Shown piece after piece: positions 50,796 to 63,200 of a DNA stretch of 64,000 nt (position 1 is the first letter of the stretch; each line of letters begins with the position of its first letter). The position numbers were made by a program, and so were the translations under genes. This stretch comes from Homalodisca vitripennis (Eukaryota; Arthropoda; Insecta; Hemiptera; Cicadellidae): the NCBI RefSeq assembly GCF_021130785.1, contig NC_060215.1, positions 119,436,501 through 119,500,500 of the forward strand, read 5' to 3'. The notes beneath the pieces were generated by a model that did no database searches, was not told where the DNA came from, and saw nothing but the letters and a program-made list of their open reading frames with translations.

Positions 50796-50943
50796 AATGG
50801 AAAAGACATTTTTTATATACTTCCACATTAAATTTATTAAAAAAGCGCTTTCGCCGGTTAAGGCATCATCAGTTTTAATTTATATATTTTAATAAATTTT
50901 AATTAATTTAATATGGAAGTATATAAAAAATGTCTTTTCCATT
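50796..50943. mobile_element. 148-bp foldback element with a hammerhead core inside
   Basis: The arm starting AATGGAAAAGACATTTTTTA at 50796 recurs in reverse complement ending at 50943; 30 bases match perfectly and similarity continues further (ATTAAATT). The centre holds, on the minus strand, CTGATGA - TGCC..GGC - GAAA, the hammerhead ribozyme core. Hammerheads of this style are known from Penelope-like retroelements, whose relic is also in this window. No protein is encoded. Target duplication not resolved. Confidence 0.72.
50849..50872 (-). ncRNA. hammerhead ribozyme core
   Basis: Minus strand from 50872: CTGATGA, TGCC, TTAAC, CGGC, GAAA. All core nucleotides CUGAUGA and GAAA are exact, joined by a GCC/GGC stem II with a short loop. 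Stem I and III partners and the cleavage-site UH were not resolved, so self-cleavage is a prediction only; minimal or dimeric folds are common in Penelope-type hammerheads. Confidence 0.62.
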
Positions 50944-51934
50944 CAAAAAACACGTCAAACAACACTATAGAAACTGAAAAAACAAGGGTAAGTCCTATTA
51001 TTGCTATTATTTGGTATTCTCTTATTATTTAATTCCACCACAATCAGCACTGTCACAAAAAAAAGACTGATTTTAGCGAGTGTGATGAGTTATTTGGGCC
51101 AATACGATTCCTGAAAGGAAAGTTTTACCCATGAGTCACAGGAAATGTTTTCAGGACTACACCGCCACACCTCCCGCCAATCACACACACACTTAAGGTC
51201 ACGCGCCCAGCTACAGTCCTCAAACTGTAGTTGAATACATATCTGCTAGGTAGCAGCACAAATTGGTGTATCTCTCGTATCTGTCTCACACAGGCGCTCC
51301 TCCGTGACTACCACCTAGCACTAGAATCGGCTGCTGTTTTGTTACCTGACTGTTAAACACTTGAAATTAAAAAATTAGAGATGTTAATGTAGCATTAGAG
51401 GTACCTAAATTTATGTTTTAAAATATTATATCGGATTTATCTTGCTCTAGCTGTGCACTTTGAAAATAATATGTGCATAAAACTATTGTAGTACTGTATG
51501 ATAAAATAATCCATTAATAAATTTTTAATTATATTACTTGATTGACCTGTTCCTTTTAAAAATATTAATATTATATTGATAACATATATAAAATTTACAC
51601 AAAACAATAGATAATGGTAGAAACAGTTAATTAAATAGCATATCAGATACTGTATCAACAAAATATTTATAATGAATTCCAAGAATTATTTATGAAGAAA
51701 AATAGGTTTTCTTCATTTTCAGCAGACATTGATTTAACTTAACAATTATCATAACATTAAGATAGAAAATTACTTGAAATGGTATTAAGCTCTGTAAACG
51801 TATGTAAAATATTAAGAATTATGCCCCAGGAGACTTTGTTATCCATTTCAAGCTATTTTAGTCTCATAAATAGTGTTAGTATTTATCATTTAGTCATAGC
51901 GTTTTTATCATCAAAACACTGTATACTGCAGAAT
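50944..51934. other. no gene recognised
   Basis: AT-rich DNA with a GC-richer stretch near 51120-51330. No coding or repeat signal; an 81-codon minus frame (51437-51682) is low-complexity Ile/Leu/Tyr. Confidence 0.5.
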
Positions 51935-54900
51935 AAAAGATAGCATTAAAGCTAAATCAATCATCAACTCGATGTAGTTCAGCCTCAGTCTGTCCTCAAA
52001 GCTCCCCTGCCCAGTACAACTTGACATAGCGGAATCATTCAACAGCTCGATGTTGTTCAGCCCCTGTCTATCCTCACAAATCCCCTGTACAGTACCACTG
52101 AACATAGCAGAATCATTCGTCAGCTCGATGTTTCACAGCCCCTGTCTATCCTCATAGCTCTCATATTCAGTAGCATTCAACCTAATGGAATCATTCATCA
52201 GGTCGATGTTGTTCACACCCCTGTCTATCCACACATCTCCCATTCCAGTACTACAGCACGTAGCGGAATCATACATCAGCTCGATGTTGTTCAGCCCCTG
52301 TCTATCCTCACAGGTCTCCTATACAGTAGCGTTGGACATAGCGGAATCATTCATCAGCTTGATTTTTTCAGTCCGTGTCGGTACTCAGAGCTCTCCTATA
52401 CTGTACCACTGAACATAGCAGAATCATTCGTCAGCTCGATGTTTCACAGCCCCTGTCTATCCTCATAGCTCTCATATTCAGTAGCATTCAACCTAATGGA
52501 ATCATTCATCAGGTCGATGTTGTTCACCCCCTGTCTATACTCACAGCTCCCCAGTCCAGTACCACTGCACGTGGCAGAATCATTCAACAGCTCGATGTCG
52601 TTCCGCCCCTGTCTATCCTCTCAGGTCTAATATACAGTAGGAAAGGACATAGTGGAATTATTCAACAGCTCAATGTTGTTCAGTGCGTGTCAATGCTCAG
52701 GGCTCTCCTTTACAGTAGCATTAGACATAGCAGAATCATTCATCAGCTTGTTGTTGTTCAGTCCGTGTCGGTGCTCAGGGCTCTCCTATACAGTAGCACT
52801 GGTTATAGCCGAATCATTTATCAGCTTGATGTTGTTTAGGCCCATGTGTCAATCCTCACAGCACGATGTTGTTCAGCCCCTGTCTATCCTCACAGCTCTC
52901 CTATACAGGACCACTGGACATAGCAGAATCATTCGTCAGCTCGATGTTGTACAGCCCCTGTCCTATCATCATAGCTATCGTATTCCGTAGCATTCGACCT
53001 AACGGAATCATTCATCAGGTCTATGTTGTACAGACCCTATCTATCTTCACAGCTCTCTTATACAGTAGAACTACACAAAACGGAATCATTCATCAGTTCG
53101 ATGTTGTTCAGGCCCCTGTCTATCCTCAAAGCTCTCCTATACAGTAGACTACACATAGCTGAATCATTCATCAGCTGGATGTGTTTCAGCCCCTGTCTAT
53201 CCACAAATCTCCCATTCCAGTACTACAGCACGTAGCGGAATCATACATCAGCTCGATGTTTTTTCAGCACCTGTCTATCCTCACAGGTCTCCTATACAGT
53301 AGCGTTGGACATAGCGGAATCATTCATCAGCTTGATTTTTTCAGTCCGTGTCGGTACTCAGAGCTCTCCTATACTGTACCACAGAACATAGCAGAATCAT
53401 TCGTCAGCTCGATGTTTCACAGCCCCTGTCTATCCTCATAGGTCTCATATTCAGTAGCATTCAACGTAATGGAATCATTCATCAGGTCGATGTTGTTCAC
53501 CCCCCCTGTCTATACTCACAGCTCCCCAGTCCAGTACCACTGCACGTGGCAGAATCATTCAACAGCTCGATGTCGTTCCGCCCCTGTCTATCCTCTCAGG
53601 TCTAATATACAGTAGGAAAGGACATAGTGGAATTATTCAACAGCTCAATGTTGTTCAGTGCGTGTCAATGCTCAGGGCTCTCCTTTACAGTAGCATTAGA
53701 CATAGCAGAATCATTCATCAGCTTGTTGTTGTTCAGTCCGTGTCGGTGCTCAGGGCTCTCCTATACAGTAGCACTGGTTATAGCCGAATCATTTATCAGC
53801 TTGATGTTGTTTAGCCCATGTCAATCCTCACAGCACGATGTTGTTCAGCCCCTGTCTATCCTCACAGCTCTCCTATACAGGACCACTGGACATAGCAGAA
53901 TCATTCGTCAGCTCGATGTTGTACAGCCCCTGTCTATCATCATAGCTATCGTATTCCGTAGCATTCGACCTAACGGAATCATTCATCAGGTCTATGTTGT
54001 ACAGACTCTATCTATCTTCACAGCTCTCTTATACAGTAGAACTACACAAAACGGAATCATTCATCAGTTCGATGTTGTTCAGCCCCTGTCTATCCTCAAA
54101 GCTCTCCTATACAGTAGACTACACATAGCTGAATCATTCATCAGCTGGATGTGTTTCAGCCCCTGTCTATCCACACATCTCCCATTCCAGTACTACAGCA
54201 CGTAGCGGAATCATACATCAGCTCGAGTGTTGTTCAGCCCCTGTCTATCCTCACAGGTCTCCTATACAGTAGCGTTGGACATAGCGGAATCATTCATCAG
54301 CTTGATTTTTTCAGTCCGTGTCGGTACTCAGAGCTCTCCTATACTGTACCACTGAACATAGCAGAATCATTCGTCAGCTCGATGTTTCACAGCCCCTGTC
54401 TATCCTCATAGCTCTCATATTCAGTAGCATTCAACCTAATGGAATCATTCATCAGGTCGATGTTGTTCACCCCCTGTCTATACTCACAGCTCCCCAGTCC
54501 AGTACCACTGCACGTGGCAGAATCATTCAACAGCTCGATGTCGTTCCGCCCCTGTCTATCCTCTCAGGTCTAATATACAGTAGGAAAGGACATAGTGGAA
54601 TTATTCAACAGCTCAATGTTGTTCAGTGCGTGTCAATGCTCAGGGCTCTCCTTTACAGTAGCATTAGACATAGCAGAATCATTCATCAGCTTGTTGTTGT
54701 TCAGTCCGTGTCGGTGCTCAGGGCTCTCCTATACAGTAGCACTGGTTTATAGCCGAATCATTTATCAGCTTGATGTTGTTTAGCCCATGTCAATCCTCAC
54801 AGCACGATGTTGTTCAGCCCCTGTCTATCCTCACAGCTCTCCTATACAGGACCACTGGACATAGCAGAATCATTCGTCAGCTCGATGTTGTACAGCCCCT

Positions 54901-57240
54901 GTCTATCCTTACAGGTCTATTATCCAGTAGCATTGGACATAGAAGAATCATTCATCCAGCTTGATGTTGTTCACGCCCTGTCTATCCTCATAGCTCTCAT
55001 ATTCAGTAGCATTGGACATAACGGAGTCATTCCTCAGGTCGATGTTGTTCAGCCCCAGTCTATCCTCACAGATCTCTTATCTAGTAGAACTACACATAGA
55101 AAAATCATTTATCAGCTGGATGTGTTTCAGCCCCTGTCTATCCACACATCTCCTATTCCGGTACTTCGGCAAGTAGCGGAATCATACATCAGCTCGATGT
55201 TATTCAGTCCGTGTCAGTGTTCAGGGCTCTCTTATACAGTAGCACTGGTTATAGCGGAATCATTTATCAGTTTGATGTTGTTTTGCCTATGTCAATCCTC
55301 ACAGCAGGATGTTGTTCAGCCCCTGTCTATTCACATACCTCTCATATTCAGTAGCATTGTATATAACGGAATCATTTATCAGCTCGATGTTGTTGGCCCC
55401 TGTCTATCCTCATAATTCCCCTGCGCAGTACCACTAGACATAGCAAAATCATTCATCAGCTCGATGTTGTTCACCCCTGTCTATACTCACAGCTCCCCAG
55501 TTCAGTACCACTGCACGTAGCGGAATCATTCAACAGCTCGATGTCGTTCCGCCCCTGTCTATCCTCACAATTCTAATATACAGTAGCAATGGACATAGCG
55601 AAATCATTCCATCAGCTTGATGTTGTTCAGTCCGTGTCGGTGCCCAGGGCTCTCCTATACAGTAGCACTGGTTATAGAGGAATCATTTATCAGCTTGATG
55701 TTGTTTAGCCCATATCAATCCTCACAGCACGATGTTGTTCAGCCCCTGTCTATCCTCACAGCTCTCCTATACAGTACCACTGGACATAGCAGAATCATTC
55801 GTTAGCTCGATGTTGTACAGCCGCTGTCTATCCTCATAGCTCTCATATTCAGTAGCATTCGACCTAACGGAAACAATTATCAGGTCGATGTTGTTCAGCC
55901 CCAGTCTATCCTTACAGCTTTCTTATACAGTAGACTACACATAGCTCAATCATTCATTAGCTGGATGTGTTTCAGCCCCTGTCTATCCACACATCTCCCA
56001 TTCTAGTACTTCGGCACGTGGCGGAATCATACATAAGCTCGATGTTGTTTAGCCCCTGTCTATCCTCACAGGTCTCTTATACAGTAGCATTGGACATAGC
56101 GGAATCATTCATCAGCTCGATGTTGTTCAGTTCCATGTCGATGCTCAGGGCTCTTCCTATACAGCCCATGTCTAGCTTCACAACTCTCTTATCCAGTAGT
56201 ACTACACATAGCTGAATCATTTTTCAGCTTGATGTTGTTTTGCCTTAGTCAATTCTCACAGCAGAAGGTTGTTAAGCCCCTGTCTATTCTCATAGCTCTC
56301 ATATTAAGTAGCATTGGACATAACCTAATTATTCATCTGGTCGAGGGTTTTCAGCATGTCTATCCTCACCGCTCTTTTGTACAGTAGACTATACATATTT
56401 GAAATCATTCATCAGCTGTATGTGTTTCAGCCCCTGTCTATCCACACATGTCCCATTCCAGTAATACTGCACATGGCGGAATCATACATCAACACCATGT
56501 TGTTCAGCCCCTGTCTATCCTCACAGCTCTCCCATACAGTACTACTGGACATAGCAGAATCATTCATCAGCTCGATATTATTCAGCCCCTGTCTATCCTC
56601 ATAGCTCTCATATTCAGTAGCATTGGACATACCCGAATCATTCATCAGGTCGATGTTGTTTCAGTCCAGTCTATCGTCCCAGCTCTCTTATACAGTAGAC
56701 TAAACATATTTGAATCATTCATCAGCTGTATGTGTTTCAGCCCCTGTCTATCCTCACACATCTCCCCATCTCCAGTACTACAGCACGTGGCGGAATCATA
56801 CATCAGTTTGATGTTGTTCAGTCCCTGTTTATCCTCACAGGTCTCCTATACAGTAGCATTGGACATAGTGGAATCATACATCAGCTTGATGTTGTTCAGT
56901 CCGTGTCGGTGCTCAGGGCTCTCCTATACAGTAGCACTGGTTATAGCGGAATCATTTATCATCTTGATGTTGTTTTTGCCTATGTCAATCCTCACAGCAG
57001 GATGTTGTTCAGCCCCTGTCTATTCACATACCTTTTCCATATTCAGTTCGCATTGTATATAACGGAATCATTTATCAGCTCGATGTTGTTGGCCCCCTGT
57101 CTATCCTCATAAATTCCCCTGCGCAGTACCACTAGACATAGCAAAAATCATTCATCCAGCTCGATGTTGTTCACCCCTGTCTATTACTCACAGCTACCCC
57201 AGTTCAGTACCTACTGCACGTAGCGGAATCATTCACGCTT
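51935..57240. repeat. 78-bp satellite array
   Basis: About 65-68 head-to-tail monomers. A typical monomer begins CAGCCCCTGTCTATCCTCAC, contains ACAGTAGCATTGGACATAGC and ends GAATCATTCATCAGCTCGAT plus GTTGTT. A sample monomer at 56505 counts 78 bases, which is 26 codons, so frames stay open over several monomers on both strands (up to about 200 codons) without being genes. Monomers differ by perhaps 10-25 percent, with variant types in a set order. From about 56950 single-base insertions appear. Confidence 0.95.
52215..54960. repeat. higher-order repeat of about 972 bp within the satellite
   Basis: The diagnostic variant CTTGATTTTTTCAGTCCGTG occurs at 52358, 53331 and 54301 (spacing 973 and 970). 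Between them the same sequence of about 12 variant monomers recurs nearly base for base, including marker monomers such as TCTAATATACAGTAGGAAAG. The third copy departs from the pattern after about 54890. This shows recent amplification of a multi-monomer block. Confidence 0.9.
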
Positions 57241-60200
57241 GATGTTTTTTCGTGTGTCGGTGTCAGGGTTTTTCTTCCCGTAGCATTTGGGTTTTATAGG
57301 GGAAATTTCATTTTCACCCTTGATGTTTTTTAGGCCCCCTTTTTTTCCTTAATCTAAAGGGCTCCCCTAAAAGTCCCAACTGGCATAGCGGGAATTTCAT
57401 TTTTTTTAAGCTCAAAGTTTTTAAAACCCCCTGTCTACCCTCAAAATTCTTTTTAGAAAGGCTTTTGCCCCAAAACGGAACCATTCTTTGGGCCCTGTTG
57501 TTCGGGCCCTTATTATTTTTTACAGCTCCGTATAAAATTGAAACTACAAAAAAACGGTTCATTCATCAGTTCGATGTTTTTCGGCCCTTTTTCCCCCTTT
57601 TTATCCAAAAACCGGGCTCTTCCTTTTTTTTCCCCCTTTTACCGGGGGGCCCGGGGGGGGGGGGGGGGAACCCCAAAAGGGGAATCATTTTCTTTAAAGG
57701 TTTATGTTTTTTTCAGGGCCCGGGGTTTTTAACCTTTTTTCATACCCTTCATTTTCAGTAGCATTGGCCTTTAAAGAATTTTCTTCGGGTTTCTTTGTTT
57801 TTCACCCCCATTTTAAAACCTAACAGCTCTTTTATCCAGTAGAACTACACAAACGGAACCCCTTTTTATCAGTTGGATTTTGTTTCGGGCCCCTGTTACC
57901 CACCATCTTTTTTTGGGGGTTACCCGGAACCTGGCGGAATATTTTTTCAGCCGATGTTGTTCAGCCCCTGTTTTTCCTTGGTTCATTTTTAGTAGCATTG
58001 GGACATAAGGGAATCATTCATCGGTCGGGTTTTTACCCCAGTCTACCCTTTAAGCTTTTATCCCAGTAGACTTACTTTTTTTGGAATCATTTTTTAGTTG
58101 GTTTTGTTTTTCCCCCTTTTGTCAAACCTCTAACCCATGTTGTACCCCCTGTCAATTTTAAGTCTAATAATTAAGTAGCATTGGACATAAGGGTTTCATT
58201 TTTAAGGTCGAGGTTGTTCACCCCAGTCAAACCTAACATTTTTACCCCGTAAAACTAACAAGCGGAATCATTATAAATTCGTTTGTTTTTCACCCCCTGT
58301 CTTTTCCTCCAAGGTTCTTATTTAAAATTTAGCATTGAAAATGGGATCTTTTATCGGCCCCATGTTTTTTAAGTCCGGTTTTTAAAGGCCCCTTTATACA
58401 GTAAAAAAAACACATTATGCGAATCTTTTTTTCAGCTGGATGTTTTTTTGCCCTGTAACCCCACAAAAATTTTATTCATTCCAGCCCCTTTATTGTTTTT
58501 TTTCACATTTGCGAAACCCAACCTTTCAACACCATAAAATTTTTCACCCATGTTTTATGTTTTCCCCAGCTCCCTTTACAGTCCCAGGGAAATAGCAGAA
58601 TCAAAAAATAGCTCATTTTTTCGCCCGGGTCAATCCTCATAGTTTCATTTTCCCAGTCCCATTAAATAACTTAATCATTTTTTTCGGGCCCGTTGTTTGG
58701 GGGTTAAAAGCACCATTTTAATTCCTCAATTTTTCTTTTTCCCCAAGTAAATTTTTTACACAAACCAAAAATCATTATCAGGGGATGTGTTTCCCCCCCG
58801 GTTCCCCAAAATCTCCTTTTAAAGTACCGGCATGCGGAAATCTTTTAATCAGTTTTTGATGTTTTTTAACCCCCTGTTTTTAATTCTCATCTTCATTTTC
58901 AGAAAGCTTTTAAATAACGGAATCATTCATTGGTTGAGGTTTTTTAAAGCCCCATTTAAATTTAACACTTTTTTTAAAATACATTCAAATTTTACATTTT
59001 TTAAAATTTTTAAAAATTCCCCACCGGGCCAAGGGGATTTTGTTTTCGCCCTGTCAACCCCCACAGCTTCCCTTTTCCCGAAACCAGGGGAATGGGGCAA
59101 AATTTCTTTCATCAGCCGAATTTTCAGCCCCTGTCTATCCTATAGCTCTCATATTCAGTACCAATTGGGACAAAAAACGGAATCTTTTATCTTGATTTTT
59201 CACCCCTTTTGCCCTGCTCAAAGGGGTTTTCCTTTATATTTTTTCTACTGGCCCAATTTATCAAATATATTTTCCAGGCTGGGGGAATATCTTTTTTCAG
59301 CCCCTGTCATCCTAAAGGGTCTTTTTTCTGCTTTGGCCCTAGGGGAAATTCATTCTCAGTTGTTTTGTGATTTCAGTGTTGCGTGCCCAGGGTCTCCTTT
59401 AAATTCCGAAATGGTTTTTGCCGGTTTTCATTTTACCCAAGTTTTTGGCCATGTTTTTTAAGCCCTTTTACCCAATCCCCCTCAGGAGGGGGATTTTTTC
59501 GGGCCACCTGTTACCCTCATAGGTAAAAATTCAGTAGAAAGGGACAAAACGGAATCATTAAACAGTTGATTTTGTTCAGCCCGGGGGGCCCCCTTATCGT
59601 AAAAAGGCTCCTCTTTTTACTTTTTTTGGGGGAATTTATTTACGAAATTTTGGGGGGCTTCCCCCTTTTTTACCCCGGCAAACGGTTTGGGGCCGGGCCC
59701 CTTTACCCAAAAACTGAATTTTCATTCATTGCCTGGTTTTGGGTGTTTTTCACCCCCTTCTTTTTCCCAACTTTTCCAGTAAATTACCAAAAGGGGAATC
59801 TTTCATAAAACATTGTTTTTCCCCCCTTAAAACCCTCACAGTTTTTTTTTCCCCTAAAATCCCACGAAAGCAAAATTTTTTTCATCTTTTTAAAATTTGT
59901 TCACCCCCTGTCTTTTCTCTAGCTTTTATATTCAGTGGGAATTTTACATAAAGGAATCTTTAAAATTGGCCCATGTTTTTCCCCCCCGCCCTATTCACGG
60001 GCCTCTTTAACAGGGATTTAAATTTGCGGGAATCATTTATCAGTTTGGGGGATGTAATTTTAAACCCCTTTTTTACCTTTTTACCCCCCCATTCCATATT
60101 CGGCAGTGGCCGGACATCTTTCTCAGGTGTTTGTTTTTCCCCCCCCCGGGGGGTTTAAAACAGTCCCCAACAGTAGAATTAACAAAAGGGGAATCTTTCA

Positions 60201-63200
60201 TCAGTTGATTTTGTTCACCCCGGGGTTTTCTCGGGGTTCTCTCTATACATTTCCACGGGGACTTAGCGGGGGGAATTTATTTTACCCGGATGTTTTTCAC
60301 CCCCTGTTTTTCCTCAAAAGCTCTCATATTTAATTTAGAAGGGGGCCCAAAAAGAAATCATTCTTTAGGTCAAATTTGTTCCCCCAGTCTATTTCACAGT
60401 TTTCCCCAGTAAGAATCACGGGCGGAATAAATTAAAACAGTTGTTGTTTTTCCCGCCCTGTTATTTCGGGGGTTTTAATTTTCGGGTGTTTTTACAAAAA
60501 GGGAATTTTTAGGGGGTTATGTTTTCCCCCCAGTTTTTTAGGGTCTTTTTAAAAAACCCAGTAGATTTAATGGGAATATTTTTCAGTTTTGATGTTTTTT
60601 TGCCATGTAACCCTTTAAGCAGGATTTTTTTACCCCCGGGAAAAATTTTCAAGTCCCCTTTTTCAGTAAATTGGACTTTCAAAATCATTTTGGGGTCAAA
60701 GTTTTTCAGCCCCGTCTATCCTAAACGTTTTTTTAAAGAAAAAAAATTCACAAACGGATCTTTTATGGGTTCGATGTTGTTCCCCCCCCTTTACCCTTAC
60801 GGGTCCTTTTTTCAGTAAAATTTAAAAAACGGAATCATTCATCAGTTCGATGTTGTTTGGCCCGTCATTTCAGGGCTTTTTATCCAGTAGAACTACAACG
60901 AACCCTTTTTTTTCCCATTAAACCCAAAAGGATGTTGTTCACCCCCGGGTTATTCTCAAGCTTTTATATTCATTTGAAATTGGGAACTTTGGGAAATCTT
61001 TTATCTTTTGGGGTTTTTCACCCCCGGGTCTACCCTCACACATTTTTTTAAACAGTGATATAATTTTGAATCTTTTACCGGGCGGATTTTGTTTTTGCTA
61101 TGTCTTTTCCCCCATAAAAGGGAAAAAGGATTTTTTTCAGCCCCTGTCTTTTCCCATGCTTCATATTCAGTAGCATTGGACAAAAGGGGGAACTTTTCTT
61201 TTTTTTCACCCGGTGGGTGTTTTTCAGCCCCAGTCTAACCTAACCCCCCCTTTTCTTTACCCCATAGAAAACTACACGAAAAAAGGGGAAAATAAAAACT
61301 CTTTTCAGTTGTTTGTGTTCAGCCCCCGGGGTCTTACTCGGGGTTCCTTTTCCCAGTACCACTGGAATAGCAAAAAATTTTTCATTATTTTTTTAGCCCC
61401 CCCGGATGTTGTTAAAGCCCTGTTTTCCCTTTAAGCTCTATACGGAAAACAGGGAAAAATAAAAAACATCATTTCAGGCAGGTGATTTGGTTTAAACCCA
61501 GTCTTAATTTAAACGGGCTTTCCCCTTTTACCCAAATTTTTAGAACTACACGAAGGGGAAAAATCATTCATCAGTTTGTTGTTTTCAGCCCTGTCTTTTT
61601 TACCCTTTTATTTTTTCGTAGCATTGTACAAAAGGGAAACCCATTTTTTCTGGTCCTGTTTTAAACCCCCAGTTTACCCTCAAGTTTCTGTTTTTACAGT
61701 AATTTAAAATGTGAATCATTTAAACGCTTTTTTTTTTTGCCCCAAAAATTTTCAATCCCCTTCCAAATAACCGGGATGTTTTTTCAGCCCCTGTCTATTT
61801 TCAAGGCCCCAAAAAAAAGTAGCTTGGACATCAAAATTTCTTCTCGGGTCGATGTTTTTCACCCCCGTCTACCAAAATTCCTTTTTTCCAGTGATTCCCC
61901 AAAGGGAAATTCTTTTATTTTCGTGTTGTTCACCCTGTCTATCCTCACGGGTCCCAATAAGTACCTTTTGAACTGGCGGAATCTTTTTAACGCCCCGATG
62001 TTTTTTGGTCCTTCATACACTCTCCTTTCCAAAAAGCACGGGGGTTAAATCTTGCAAAACCAATTTTCACCCCCTTTTTGTTTTGCCTTTAAAATCCTCA
62101 CAACAACGGGAAATTTTTCAGGGTTTTTCTCTTGGCCCCAAAATTAGTAGTTTGGGGAATAACAAACCCTTCTTTTGGTTTGAGGTTTTTTCGGGCCCAT
62201 CTATCCTAACTTTTTATACATTTGGACTAACATTTTTGAATCATTAAACAGCGGATTGTTTCTCCCCCATGTTCATTCCACAAACAGCTTTTCCTTTTAC
62301 TTTTTTCCACTGGGGCCCAAAAGCAGAATTTAAAAATCTTTGGCTCGATTTTTTAGCCCGGGCTTCCTCAAAACTCTCCTTTTCTTTTAGAAAGGGGGCC
62401 CCAAAAGGGAATTTTTTTATTGATTTTTTTCCCCGGGGTTCCTTTTGGGGCTCCCCATCCAGTACCCCGGGGACTTTCGGAATCTTTTAAACAGTTCTTT
62501 TTCAGCCCTGTCTATCCTAAAGGGTTTTAATTTTCGGTAGAAATTGGGCCCAAAACGGAAATCATTCATCAGCTTAAATTTTGTTCGGGTTGTGTCGGTG
62601 CTCGGGGTTTTCCCCTTTATCCCGGTTAACACGGTTATGCGGAACATTTTCAGCTTGATGTTGTTTTGCCCAGGCTCAAATCCTTTTAAGGGGAAAAATT
62701 ATGGTTTTTTTAAACCCCCTGTCTACCCTTCCACCCTTCCTAACAGAAAACCTTTGGAAATGCAGAATATTCGTCGTCAAAGTTTTACAGCCCTGTTACC
62801 CTTTAGCTTTCATTTTTGTACCCTTTTGACAAACCCGGAATTTTTATCGGTCATGTTTTCAGAAACCTTTTATTTTTACAGCTCCCCTTATACCAACAAA
62901 GGGGGAATCTTTCATCTTTTGATGTTTTCCCTTCACCCTGTCTTTTCTCCATTGGGTTTTCTTTATTCATTTTTGGGCCCATTTTTTAACCATAAATTGA
63001 AAAAATCATTTTTTGGTCAATGTTTTTTCGCCCCATTTTAAACCCTCACAGTCTTTATCAGTAAACTAAACATAGTGAATCATTTACCCGGCTTTTTTTT
63101 TAGCCCTGTCTATCCCCCCCACCCAACCTTTATTCCGGTACTTCGGCCGTGGGCGGAGGAATCCATAATCGGCTGGGATTTTGTTCCCATTTTTCCTGTC

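Noticed and set aside
51911..57112. Open frames of 100-200 codons through the satellite
   Set aside because: The monomer length is a multiple of three with few stops, so long frames arise automatically; no start context, no domain.
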